Positions 8,578-16,066 of a stretch of 34,969 bases of DNA are shown one piece after another. The number at the start of each line of letters is the position of its first letter. The stretch's first letter is position 1. The translations under genes and the position numbers were made by a program. The notes beneath the pieces are model-generated. The model saw only the letters and a program-made list of their open reading frames with translations. It was not told the origin of the DNA and searched no databases. The stretch covers positions 1 to 34,969 of the forward strand of contig JAFVBO010000008.1 of NCBI GenBank assembly GCA_017479935.1, written 5' to 3'. This DNA comes from Lachnospiraceae bacterium (GTDB lineage: Bacteria; Bacillota; Clostridia; Lachnospirales; Lachnospiraceae).

Positions 8578-10317
8578 TTAGAATCTTAATACAACCGTGT
8601 TAAAACCGAGCTGCCTTGCGTAATCCGCGGATTTGACGATCTTCTTTAACACCGCGATGCCGCTTGCAATGGTCTCATCTTCTTCCGAAAGTGGATTAAA
8701 GGGAACTCCGTTGGAGCGGAAAATAAGCAGTTTTTCGTCCTGATCCTTGCTGATCAGAACATCGATCAGCGGGATCTGCTGCCGGGCCTTCGTGTTCTCC
8801 GCGATGGAGACCGCCGTCTCCTCCACTGCGACGCCAAGCAGGTTTGCCTGGCTTTCATTTAGACCCAGCTCGTGCGCCTTGGCGATGATCTGCGCGGAAA
8901 GCCCCACGGCCTCTTCCTTCGTGGCGTGGATTGTCACGTCTGTCAGGATCGTTCCATCAGCTGGCTCCCTTAGCAGAAGGTATCCCTTGACTCCCTCTTT
9001 TTTGCGAACCTGCTTCGCATACAGATATGCCGTAAACAGCGACGCCAGATACGACGCCGGATAGCACAGCCACATGAGCTGCGGATGGATGAGCCCAAAG
9101 AGCAGGCAGAACAGACACATATACACCATCTCACTTAAGAAGCTGATGGCGGAGGCGATTTTGTGACGCCCCGTCGTGTTATACACCGTCTGAATAATGG
9201 TATTTAAGCCCATGAGCGGGAACGCGAGGGCTAAAAGCCGGAACGCGATCTCCGAAATGCCGGCGGTATCCGCGCCTGTGAGGCCAAACGCCTTTCCCAC
9301 AAATCCAGGGAAGATCATCAAAATGAGCAGCAGCACCATGCTTCCGCTTAAGACAAAACGCACCGCGCTTCTTAGACACTGCCGGATGCCGTAAAAATCC
9401 TTTTCTCCGTAAAGCGAGCCGACGATCGGCAAAAAGGCATCAGAACCACCGTTGGTCACGGCCGTCGAGAAGAACAGCAGACAGCTGCAGACGGTGAGCA
9501 CCGCCAGACCGGCGCTGCCCAGGAAAAACAGAACCAGCGAGTTTAAAACGTACCGCTTCAGAAAATCCGCCAGCTTCTGGAAAAAGCGCGCGGAGCCCGC
9601 CGAAAAGACCTCCTTTAAGGTGGAACCGAAACTGCCGGCCATTGAGACCCTGTGGAACGATTTCTCCTTGGACCGCAGGTACGGCACCACCATACAGGTC
9701 GCGACCACGTACCCGCAGACCGTGGATAAGCTGGCGCCCATGACGCCCCAGTTCAGCAGGTCTTTGCTGATGAAGCAGTAGTCAAAGCCCAGGTTCACCA
9801 CATTGGCCACAACGGCAATGTAGGAAGCCATCTTCGGATGCCCGTCGATCTTCATATACTGCGCGACGCCGAGCGTCAGAAACAGACACGGCGTGACGAA
9901 CAGGATCGGCCGGTAGTAATCCAGGACATAGGGGATAAGCGTCGCATCGTTGTTCGCCAGAAGCACGCATAACGGCGGCCCTACAAGTTCCATCACCGCC
10001 ACGAACACGAGCGATACGAGAAGGCCAAACCAAATGCCTACCGTGTACAGCCTGTTCGCTTTTTCCCTGTCTCTCTGTCCCAGGGCAATGGCCGCGTTGG
10101 TGGAGCTGCCGATCGAGAAGACGAGGAAAACCGCGTTAACCAACTGGATCACCGGGCTGCAGGCGCCGATGCCGGCAAGCGGCTCCGCGCCGAGCAGCTG
10201 GCCCACCATCATGTTATCCACCAGCGCCGCAACGGCCAGCGCCGCCGCGGACATCACGGCCGGTCCCAGATATTGCCAGTATTTTTCCTGAATGAGTTTT
10301 GCATTTCTCTTATACAT
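8578..10317 (-). CDS. MATE-family exporter fused to an RsbW-like ATPase domain
   Basis: Residues about 10-440 form a 12-helix MATE (multidrug and toxin extrusion) exporter, normally driven by Na+ or H+. Residues about 445-579 form an extra cytoplasmic domain with the layout of an RsbW/HATPase_c_2 anti-sigma kinase: an AVEET N-box, an NGVPFNP G1-like box, and a final segment Y-A-R-x-x-G-F-N. Two key positions look substituted: the Mg-binding Asn after the N-box Glu is Ser504, and the Asp of the DxG box is Ser535. ATP binding may therefore be altered or lost. I chose the ATG at 10317 (579 residues) because GGAGAGGAAAGGGG stands directly upstream; a start at 10344 adds nine residues but has no ribosome binding site. 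First gene of the operon; it probably exports the NRPS product and, through the tail, may bind the STAS protein (inference). Confidence 0.9.
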   Translation of the reverse strand: MYKRNAKLIQEKYWQYLGPAVMSAAALAVAALVDNMMVGQLLGAEPLAGIGACSPVIQLVNAVFLVFSIGSSTNAAIALGQRDREKANRLYTVGIWFGLLVSLVFVAVMELVGPPLCVLLANNDATLIPYVLDYYRPILFVTPCLFLTLGVAQYMKIDGHPKMASYIAVVANVVNLGFDYCFISKDLLNWGVMGASLSTVCGYVVATCMVVPYLRSKEKSFHRVSMAGSFGSTLKEVFSAGSARFFQKLADFLKRYVLNSLVLFFLGSAGLAVLTVCSCLLFFSTAVTNGGSDAFLPIVGSLYGEKDFYGIRQCLRSAVRFVLSGSMVLLLILMIFPGFVGKAFGLTGADTAGISEIAFRLLALAFPLMGLNTIIQTVYNTTGRHKIASAISFLSEMVYMCLFCLLFGLIHPQLMWLCYPASYLASLFTAYLYAKQVRKKEGVKGYLLLREPADGTILTDVTIHATKEEAVGLSAQIIAKAHELGLNESQANLLGVAVEETAVSIAENTKARQQIPLIDVLISKDQDEKLLIFRSNGVPFNPLSEEDETIASGIAVLKKIVKSADYARQLGFNTVVLRF

Positions 10318-10363
10318 GTACCCCTTTCCTCTCCGCTTTGTCATTTTTGCATCATCTCATTTA

Positions 10364-10412
10364 TATTCCGCGCCGTTTTACTTCAATAATGCACAACTTA
10401 TTATGCGGAATA
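10364..10412 (-). promoter_or_regulatory. Nested inverted repeat in the 5' leader of the NRPS operon
   Basis: TATTCCGC (10364-10371) and GCGGAATA (10405-10412) are exact reverse complements. Between them AATAA/TTATT forms a second short stem. The whole lies in the roughly 115-base untranslated leader between the promoter at 10439-10467 and the MATE start. It could be an operator for the neighbouring response regulator or another repressor, or an RNA stem in the leader. The symmetry is seen; the role is not known. Confidence 0.45.
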
Positions 10413-10438
10413 CGCCGTTTCTTTCGCTGTTTTGTATG

Positions 10439-10467
10439 ATTATATGCTGAAAATTGGCTCTTGACAA
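10439..10467 (-). promoter_or_regulatory. Sigma-A type promoter of the MATE-NRPS operon
   Basis: On the minus strand TTGTCA is followed after exactly 17 bases by a perfect TATAAT. It points at the MATE gene and leaves a leader of about 115 bases. It lies downstream of the histidine kinase gene, so the operon has its own promoter even if the two-component genes read through. Confidence 0.8.
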
Positions 10468-10547
10468 TACACTTTGTTTAATCGGCACTAGTATCTTTCA
10501 CGGAGGGCGACGTTCCTGTCATCCTCTCGCCAACGCAGGGGTGTCTT

Positions 10548-11570
10548 TTAAGAAATTGGCAACCGAACCGTGAACACCGCCCCGCGAGGTGATGCGTTGT
10601 CTGCCCGGATGCTCCCTCCGTGAAGCTCCACAATCTTCTTGGCGAGCGTCAGCCCCAGACCGTTTCCCTTCGTCGCGTGGGACCGGTCCGCCTGATAGAA
10701 TTTCTCAAAAATCCGCTCCCTTGCCTCCTCCGAAATGCCGCATCCTTCATCCCGCACCGACACGGTGACGGCATTTTCCGCCTTTTCCATCGTCACAAAG
10801 ATGGTCCCGCCCTCCGGCGAAAACTTGATCGCGTTTCCGATCAGATTCGTCCACACCTGCGACAGCAACGCTTCATTTCCCGTATAGGCGCACGCATCCA
10901 GGTTCAGATCCGGCTCCAAATTCTTTTCGCTCCACGCCGGTTCCAAAGCTAAAAAGCAGCCGCGGATCTGCTCGTCTAAGCGAAACGCGCTCTGTTCCAA
11001 AGACACGCTGCTGTGTTCCAGCCGCGACAGAAGAAGAATGTTTCCAGTCAGTTCATGCAGACGCCGCGACGCGTTTATGATCCGCTCGCCGTATTCCCTC
11101 CGCTTCTCCGGGGAGACATCCTCCCGGGAAACGAGCGATGCAAAGCCCTCCATGGCCGCTAGCGGCGTCTTAAACTCATGCGACACATTCTCGATGAAAT
11201 CATTGCGCATCAGCTCGTTGTTTCCCAGCTCCTTCGCCATGGCATTGAAACTCTTCTCCATGACCGCCAGTTCCTCTATCCCGCCATCCTCCGGCACCCG
11301 CACGGAAAAATCGCCGTGGCTGACCTGCTCCATCGCCTCCGACAAAGCGGCCACCCGGTCAAACAGCGGCCGGCCCGCCCGGGAAGCCAGAAGCGTGCCC
11401 AAAGACGCCGTCAAAAACACATACATCCCGAGCATCAGAAATCCAATGACCGGGCCGACCAGGTCAAAGTGCAGCATAACTCCCGCCAGAATGGCCAGCA
11501 CGGTGTTCGTCAGGAAATTGATCACAAATACGGACCCTACCATCACATGGGCCAGTTTCTTTTTCTTCAT
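10548..11570 (-). CDS. Membrane sensor histidine kinase (HAMP, EnvZ/PhoR type)
   Basis: A 340-residue kinase that autophosphorylates a histidine and passes the phosphate to the adjacent response regulator. Two membrane helices (about 10-32 and 40-62) sit close together with almost no extracellular loop, so the signal is probably sensed in or near the membrane. A HAMP linker follows (about 63-115). The H-box SHEFKTPL has His131, the N-box is NLIGNAIKFS, then DEGCGI (G1), FEKFYQ (F) and GNGLGL (G2), all intact. The gene lies 20 bases after the response regulator. Possible targets are the divergent VTC/DUF4956/CotH operon and the NRPS operon immediately downstream on the same strand; the sequence does not decide between them. 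Confidence 0.95.
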   Translation of the reverse strand: MKKKKLAHVMVGSVFVINFLTNTVLAILAGVMLHFDLVGPVIGFLMLGMYVFLTASLGTLLASRAGRPLFDRVAALSEAMEQVSHGDFSVRVPEDGGIEELAVMEKSFNAMAKELGNNELMRNDFIENVSHEFKTPLAAMEGFASLVSREDVSPEKRREYGERIINASRRLHELTGNILLLSRLEHSSVSLEQSAFRLDEQIRGCFLALEPAWSEKNLEPDLNLDACAYTGNEALLSQVWTNLIGNAIKFSPEGGTIFVTMEKAENAVTVSVRDEGCGISEEARERIFEKFYQADRSHATKGNGLGLTLAKKIVELHGGSIRADNASPRGAVFTVRLPIS

Positions 11571-11590
11571 TTGTGTACCGCCTTCTATCT

Positions 11591-12271
11591 TTAGTCGCTC
11601 ATTTTCTTTTTTACTGCCTTATATCCTAAGCCGCGTACGGTTTTGATCTCCACATCCGGGTTGTCCTTCAGCCGCTCGCGCAGCCGGTTGATGTGCACGT
11701 ACAACGTCTGTGGACCCGCATCGGATTCCATTCCCCACACATCCTCCAGCAGTTGATCCTGCGTGAAGGTACGGTTTAGGCTTCCACACAGTTTCGCCAG
11801 GAGCGCGAATTCCTTTTTCGGCAGCTCCTCCGTTTTCCCACCCTGGGAAATCGTGAGATTGCCTCCGTCTAACACTGTACCGCCCACCGTGATGCTCTCG
11901 CCGAGCGATTTCCCGCTTCGCCTGAGCAGCGCTTCCACTCTCCAGACCATTTCGTCCACATCCACGGGCTTGACCATGTAGTCATCGGTTCCCGCCCGGA
12001 AGCCATTTCCTTTGTCCCAGCTGGTTCCCAGCGCCGTAATCATCAAAACCGGCATGTCCCGTCCGGTTTTTCGAAGGAACGAAACCAGCTCCAGGCCGGA
12101 CATCCTCGGCATGCGCACATCCGTCACCAGAAGGTCCACCGGCTCCTCCAGGCGCTCCAGCGCTTCCTCCCCGTCTTTGGCCGTGAGCACATGGTATCCG
12201 GCGCGCATAAGAACCTCCGAAAACAAAACCTTAAGCTCTTCATCATCTTCCGCAATCAGTATGGTGATCAT
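11591..12271 (-). CDS. OmpR/PhoB-family response regulator
   Basis: A 226-residue DNA-binding regulator paired with the adjacent kinase. The receiver domain has acidic residues EDD at 8-10, phosphoacceptor Asp51 in VTDVRMP, a switch Thr in MITALG and a conserved Lys in MVKPVD. The C-terminal winged-helix domain ends in the typical RGLGYK turn. AAAGGAG stands upstream of the start. The gene is divergent from the VTC-domain gene across a 254-base intergenic region that contains a TTTCCGG/CCGGAAA inverted repeat. This layout, a regulator divergent from a VTC-DUF4956-CotH operon, makes that operon the first candidate target (inference). Confidence 0.96.
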   Translation of the reverse strand: MITILIAEDDEELKVLFSEVLMRAGYHVLTAKDGEEALERLEEPVDLLVTDVRMPRMSGLELVSFLRKTGRDMPVLMITALGTSWDKGNGFRAGTDDYMVKPVDVDEMVWRVEALLRRSGKSLGESITVGGTVLDGGNLTISQGGKTEELPKKEFALLAKLCGSLNRTFTQDQLLEDVWGMESDAGPQTLYVHINRLRERLKDNPDVEIKTVRGLGYKAVKKKMSD

Positions 12272-12356
12272 GGTGTCTCCTTTCCTAGTGGCTTTCGTTC
12301 ATGGGTTGCCTTTTTTTCGCTTACGCGCAGGCGGCGCGTTCAGATTCTTCAGGCAT

Positions 12357-12365
12357 ATCTTACCA
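12357..12365 (-). promoter_or_regulatory. Possible extended -10 promoter for the two-component genes
   Basis: The minus strand reads TGGTAAGAT, an extended -10 (TGn plus TAAGAT), about 85 bases before the response regulator start. No convincing -35 is visible. A similar GGTAAGATA occurs on the plus strand shortly before the VTC-domain gene. Confidence 0.4.
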
Positions 12366-12377
12366 TAGATTTACACT

Positions 12378-12413
12378 TTTCCGGACGCCTGTTCAAGACT
12401 TTTCTTCCGGAAA
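12378..12413. promoter_or_regulatory. TTTCCGG/CCGGAAA inverted repeat between divergent operons
   Basis: TTTCCGG at 12378-12384 and CCGGAAA at 12407-12413 are perfect reverse complements with centres 29 bases apart, close to three DNA turns. They lie between the two-component genes and the VTC operon. They could be a regulator binding site shared by both directions; no family consensus is recognised. Confidence 0.3.
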
Positions 12414-12525
12414 TGTCTGCTTTCGCACAACCTTTGGGCTTTCCCGCATAACCTTCTGATTTTTCTATTCTCCGTTAAGACAGAGTTTAGAAAAGCCCGG
12501 TAAGATACCCCGCGAAAGGAGGAAC

Positions 12526-13239
12526 ATGAGCGTGGAAATAAATCAGAAAACAAACGATAACGTGGCGCTTAAACCCCGCCATGAGTGGAAATACGGGATC
12601 ACTTTTCCGGAATACCTGACGCTAAAGCACCGGCTGTCCGCTGTGATGCAGCCCGACAGTCACTCCATCAACGGAATCTACCAGATCCGAAGTCTGTACT
12701 TTGACAACCTGCGCGATAAAGCGCTGATGGAGAAGATCGACGGCGTGAACAACCGGGAGAAATTCCGGATCCGTTATTATAATGGAAATGCAGACTTCCT
12801 CATGCTCGAGAAAAAATCCAAGAAGAACGGCCTCTGCACCAAAGTGCAGGCGCGCCTGACAAAAGAGGAAGCGCAAAAAATTGTCACTGGAGACATCGCC
12901 TGGATGAAAGACGCGGAAAGCAAACTGATCGCCGAGCTCTACGCCAAAATGCTGAGCGAAGGGCTGCGCCCGAAAACCATCGTGGATTACACGCGGGAAG
13001 CATTCCTGTATGGCCCGGGCAACGTGCGCGTCACCCTGGATCACGATATCCGAAGCGGGCTTTCGTGCACGGATTTTCTGGATGTGTCCTGCCCCACGGT
13101 TCCCGTGGGTGATGATTTCGGCGTGCTGGAGGTCAAGTGGGACGAATTCCTGCCGGAAGTTGTCCGTCTGGCTGCCTCACTCCCGAACCTGCGCCCGACC
13201 GCGTTTTCCAAATATGCCCTCTGCCGCATATATGGGTAA
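12526..13239 (+). CDS. VTC-domain (polyphosphate polymerase-like) protein
   Basis: A 237-residue protein made almost entirely of a VTC domain, the tunnel-shaped triphosphate-tunnel fold that in yeast Vtc4 makes polyphosphate from ATP. Basic and acidic tunnel signatures are visible: RHEWKY near the N-terminus, YFDN, REKFRIRYY, LEKKSKKNGL, VDYTRE, RVTLDHDIR, LEVKWDEFLP and FSKYALCR. There is no SPX domain or membrane helix, as usual in bacteria. AAAGGAGG six bases before the ATG supports the start. It heads an operon with DUF4956 and CotH genes, a recurring arrangement in Clostridia whose joint function is not established. Polyphosphate synthesis is inferred from the domain. Confidence 0.9.
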   Translation: MSVEINQKTNDNVALKPRHEWKYGITFPEYLTLKHRLSAVMQPDSHSINGIYQIRSLYFDNLRDKALMEKIDGVNNREKFRIRYYNGNADFLMLEKKSKKNGLCTKVQARLTKEEAQKIVTGDIAWMKDAESKLIAELYAKMLSEGLRPKTIVDYTREAFLYGPGNVRVTLDHDIRSGLSCTDFLDVSCPTVPVGDDFGVLEVKWDEFLPEVVRLAASLPNLRPTAFSKYALCRIYG

Positions 13240-13355
13240 CGCATACCCCTGTGGCCTTACAGTCGTGCCACATGAGATAATATCATCTGCATACAGCTTC
13301 GCTGCTTCGCGCACCAGCTGTAATACAAAAATACAATAAAAAGGAGAAAACCAAC

Positions 13356-14030
13356 ATGATCAGCTTCTCAGACATCTTCAAATCCTCTTTCCTGGAAAAC
13401 ATCAACGCCGTCAACATGGTGGACATGGTGCTCTGCATCCTTCTGTCCTTCGCCATCGGCCTGTTCATCTTCTTCATCTACCGGAAAACCTACCAGGGCG
13501 TTTTATATTCCTCAAGCTTCGGCGTAACGCTCATCGCGCTCACGATGATCACCTCCCTGGTGATCCTGGCTGTCACCTCCAACGTAGTTCTGTCCCTCGG
13601 CATGGTCGGCGCGCTTTCCATCGTCCGCTTCCGCACCGCCATCAAGGAGCCGCTTGACATCGCGTTCCTTTTCTGGTCCATCGCGGTGGGCATCGTACTG
13701 GCGGCCGGCATGCTGCCGTTGGCGCTGTTCGGCAGCCTGTTCATCGGTGTGATCCTACTGCTGTTCGTCAACAAGAAGAGCCACACCAATCCTTACATCA
13801 TCCTCGTCACCTGCACCGACAAGGCAGCGGAAGACCGTGCCAAAGAACTGATCGGAAAGAACACCGTCAAGTCCGTCACCAAGTCCAAGACAGCCCGCCC
13901 CGGTTCGATCGAACTCAACCTGGATGTGCGCTTAAAGGACGACAACACGGACTTCATCAACGAGCTGGGCGCCTTGGAGGGCGTGCAGTCCGCGGTTCTG
14001 GTCAGCTACAACGGAGAATATATGGGGTAA
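13356..14030 (+). CDS. DUF4956 membrane protein
   Basis: A 224-residue membrane protein. Hydrophobic segments lie at about 20-43, 52-75 and 98-136 (two passes), joined by a conserved short stretch SIVRFRTAIKEP. A soluble C-terminal domain of about 85 residues has a ferredoxin-like look (DKAAEDRAKELI ... VLVSYNGEY). DUF4956 proteins usually lie next to VTC-domain genes, as here, and may form a membrane partner or channel for the VTC protein (inference). AAAAGGAG precedes the start. The next gene begins three bases after this stop, with GGGG of this gene's end serving as its ribosome binding site, so the two are translationally linked. Confidence 0.9.
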   Translation: MISFSDIFKSSFLENINAVNMVDMVLCILLSFAIGLFIFFIYRKTYQGVLYSSSFGVTLIALTMITSLVILAVTSNVVLSLGMVGALSIVRFRTAIKEPLDIAFLFWSIAVGIVLAAGMLPLALFGSLFIGVILLLFVNKKSHTNPYIILVTCTDKAAEDRAKELIGKNTVKSVTKSKTARPGSIELNLDVRLKDDNTDFINELGALEGVQSAVLVSYNGEYMG

Positions 14031-14033
14031 ATT

Positions 14034-15797
14034 ATGTCAACGAGTAAACATTTAACAGCCATCACAGCCATCGTCATGGCAGTCGCGGTTCTTCTGACGC
14101 TTTTTGCCATGAATAACGCCTCGGTCCTGAACGAAAGCGAAGCTCTTTCGGCTGTTTCTTTGGGCTCGTCTTCCGAACCGGCCGATGCCACTCCCTTAGT
14201 CACCACCGGTCGGTATCCCCTTACCACCCTCGGCTACGAGGACCGGCTGTTTGACTTAAGTCGCGTTCACACGATCGACATTGCCCTGCCGGATTTTGAC
14301 AACTGGATCAAAGCCGCGACGGACGAAGCTTACACGGCTGCCACCGTCACAATCGACGGGGAAAAGGTTCCGAACGTAGGCTTCCGCGTCAAAGGAAACG
14401 GATCGCTCATGGCCGTCACCATGATGAATTCCCCCCGGTTTTCCTTCAAGATCGAATTCGATCACTTCGTGGACCGCCAGACCTACCACGGCCTCGACAA
14501 GCTTTGCCTGAACAATCTGGTGGAGGACACCACCTACATGAAGGACCTTCTGGTGTACGAAAGCATGCGCGAAATGGGCGTTCCGGCCCCGCTCGTCAGC
14601 TACACGTTCCTCACGGTAAACGGCGAAGACTTTGGCCTGTACATGGCCGTGGAAGGCATCGAGGACAGCTTTCTGAGCCGCTACTACGGTCAGAATGACT
14701 ACGGCAAGCTTTATAAGCCGGACAGCACCAACATCACGGAATTCGGATTTGGCCCCAACATGAACATCTTCGCTCTGATCGGCTGGGTGCTGGACAATAT
14801 CGATCTTTCCGCCCTCGCAGAGATGGATTTCAGCCAGTACGAGGGCATGAGTATGGACGACATCGGAACGGGAAGCGCCGGATCTTTCGATTTTGAAGAC
14901 TCTTTTGGGGACGGGTCCGCCTTCTTCTCAGGTTCGGATGATATGTCCATGTCCATGTTTGGCTCCCTGTTCAGTAAATCGGAGGATATGACGCTTTCGT
15001 ACCTGGGCGAAACGCCTTCCTCCTACCCGAGCATCATGAAAAAGGCCAAATCTCCCGTCACCTATCAGGACCAGATGCGGCTGATCGCCGCCTTAAAGCG
15101 CCTGTCGGCGCGGGAGGATCTGGCGCACACGGTGGACATCGACGAAATCATCCGCTACTTTGCGGTGCATAACCTGTTCGTCAACGCCGACAGCTACACC
15201 GGCATGAGCACGCGAAACTATTATCTGTATGAGCGAAACGGCATCCTTTCCATGCTGCCCTGGGACTACAACCTGGCCTACGGCACACTGATGATGCAAG
15301 CACAATACGCCGTCAACGACCCGATCAACGAGCCCATGGCCGTGCACTCGGACGGAAAACACCCGATGTTCGAGTGGATAACCGCCGATGAAACCTATCA
15401 GGCACAATATCACGCCTACATGACGGAGGCCCTGGATCGCATGGATTTTGCCGCCCTGATCGATGAGACGGTGGCGCTGATCTCGCCTTACGTAGAGCGC
15501 GATCCCACGAAATTCGTCAGCATGGAGGAATTTACGGCCGGCTATACCATGTTAAAGGAATACATGGCCCGCCGCACGTTATCCGTCCGCGGGCAGCTCG
15601 CCGGCACCATTTCCTCCACCAAAGATGGGCAGCTTGCTCGCCCGGAAGCTCTCATCTCCCACGAAGGCATCGACCTGCACGCGATGGGCGACGTCACGAT
15701 GGGCATCGCCGATGAGCGCCAGGATCTGTCCGGGCTGATGGGCAGTATGGATCTGGGGATCTTAGAGCCACTGCTTGGCGGTATCATGGGCCAATAA
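14034..15797 (+). CDS. CotH-family secreted/membrane-anchored kinase
   Basis: A 587-residue member of the CotH family, atypical protein kinases related to the spore-coat kinase CotH. A membrane anchor or signal helix lies at 8-28. The kinase core carries KGNGS, LNNLVEDTTYMKD, GLYMAVEGIED and the catalytic-type pair Asp386 (NADS) and Asp411 (PWDYN), 25 residues apart, close to the 23 in B. subtilis CotH. An insertion at about 268-330, rich in Ser, Asp, Met and Phe, looks disordered and is unlike the rest of the protein. The Met/Gly-rich tail ends the protein. It is the third gene of the VTC-DUF4956-CotH operon, followed by a strong terminator. No spore-coat genes are near, so its substrate is probably a surface protein or polymer rather than CotB or CotG (inference). 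Confidence 0.9.
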   Translation: MSTSKHLTAITAIVMAVAVLLTLFAMNNASVLNESEALSAVSLGSSSEPADATPLVTTGRYPLTTLGYEDRLFDLSRVHTIDIALPDFDNWIKAATDEAYTAATVTIDGEKVPNVGFRVKGNGSLMAVTMMNSPRFSFKIEFDHFVDRQTYHGLDKLCLNNLVEDTTYMKDLLVYESMREMGVPAPLVSYTFLTVNGEDFGLYMAVEGIEDSFLSRYYGQNDYGKLYKPDSTNITEFGFGPNMNIFALIGWVLDNIDLSALAEMDFSQYEGMSMDDIGTGSAGSFDFEDSFGDGSAFFSGSDDMSMSMFGSLFSKSEDMTLSYLGETPSSYPSIMKKAKSPVTYQDQMRLIAALKRLSAREDLAHTVDIDEIIRYFAVHNLFVNADSYTGMSTRNYYLYERNGILSMLPWDYNLAYGTLMMQAQYAVNDPINEPMAVHSDGKHPMFEWITADETYQAQYHAYMTEALDRMDFAALIDETVALISPYVERDPTKFVSMEEFTAGYTMLKEYMARRTLSVRGQLAGTISSTKDGQLARPEALISHEGIDLHAMGDVTMGIADERQDLSGLMGSMDLGILEPLLGGIMGQ

Positions 15798-15849
15798 GAG
15801 ATTGGGAATTCTTCAAAGCTTCCCAAGCGGAAATTCTCTTCCTTCACGG

Positions 15850-15884
15850 AAAAAGCCTCTCTCGCCGCGCGAGAGAGGCTTTTT
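15850..15884 (+). terminator. Rho-independent terminator after the CotH gene
   Basis: GCCTCTCTCGC pairs perfectly with GCGAGAGAGGC around a 3-base loop. It is flanked by AAAAA before and TTTTT after. Because the A-run precedes the stem, it can also stop transcription from the convergent gene at 16067-16720. Confidence 0.95.
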
Positions 15885-16066
15885 CATATTTGATTCTCCA
15901 TTCGCAAAAGGGGCTGGGCTTGCGGGTATTAAGCACAAGCTTAACTTCTAGGTGATGAACAAAGTCCCTGGCCAGCCACAATCAAAATGACGAACTAACC
16001 CGCCTAGCTAAGTACAATCAACTTTTCTTATCCCTATCACAAGCCGGCTCTGTCCCGCTACCCCCT
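15885..16066. other. Non-coding stretch with a weak inverted repeat
   Basis: Between the CotH terminator and the convergent hypothetical gene. GCGGGT (15922-15927) and ACCCGC (15998-16003) are complementary, and CCTGGCCAG (15967-15975) resembles the GGCCAGG arms of the hairpin at 26164-26236. It may be a degraded copy of that element type. Otherwise nothing recognisable. Confidence 0.3.
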
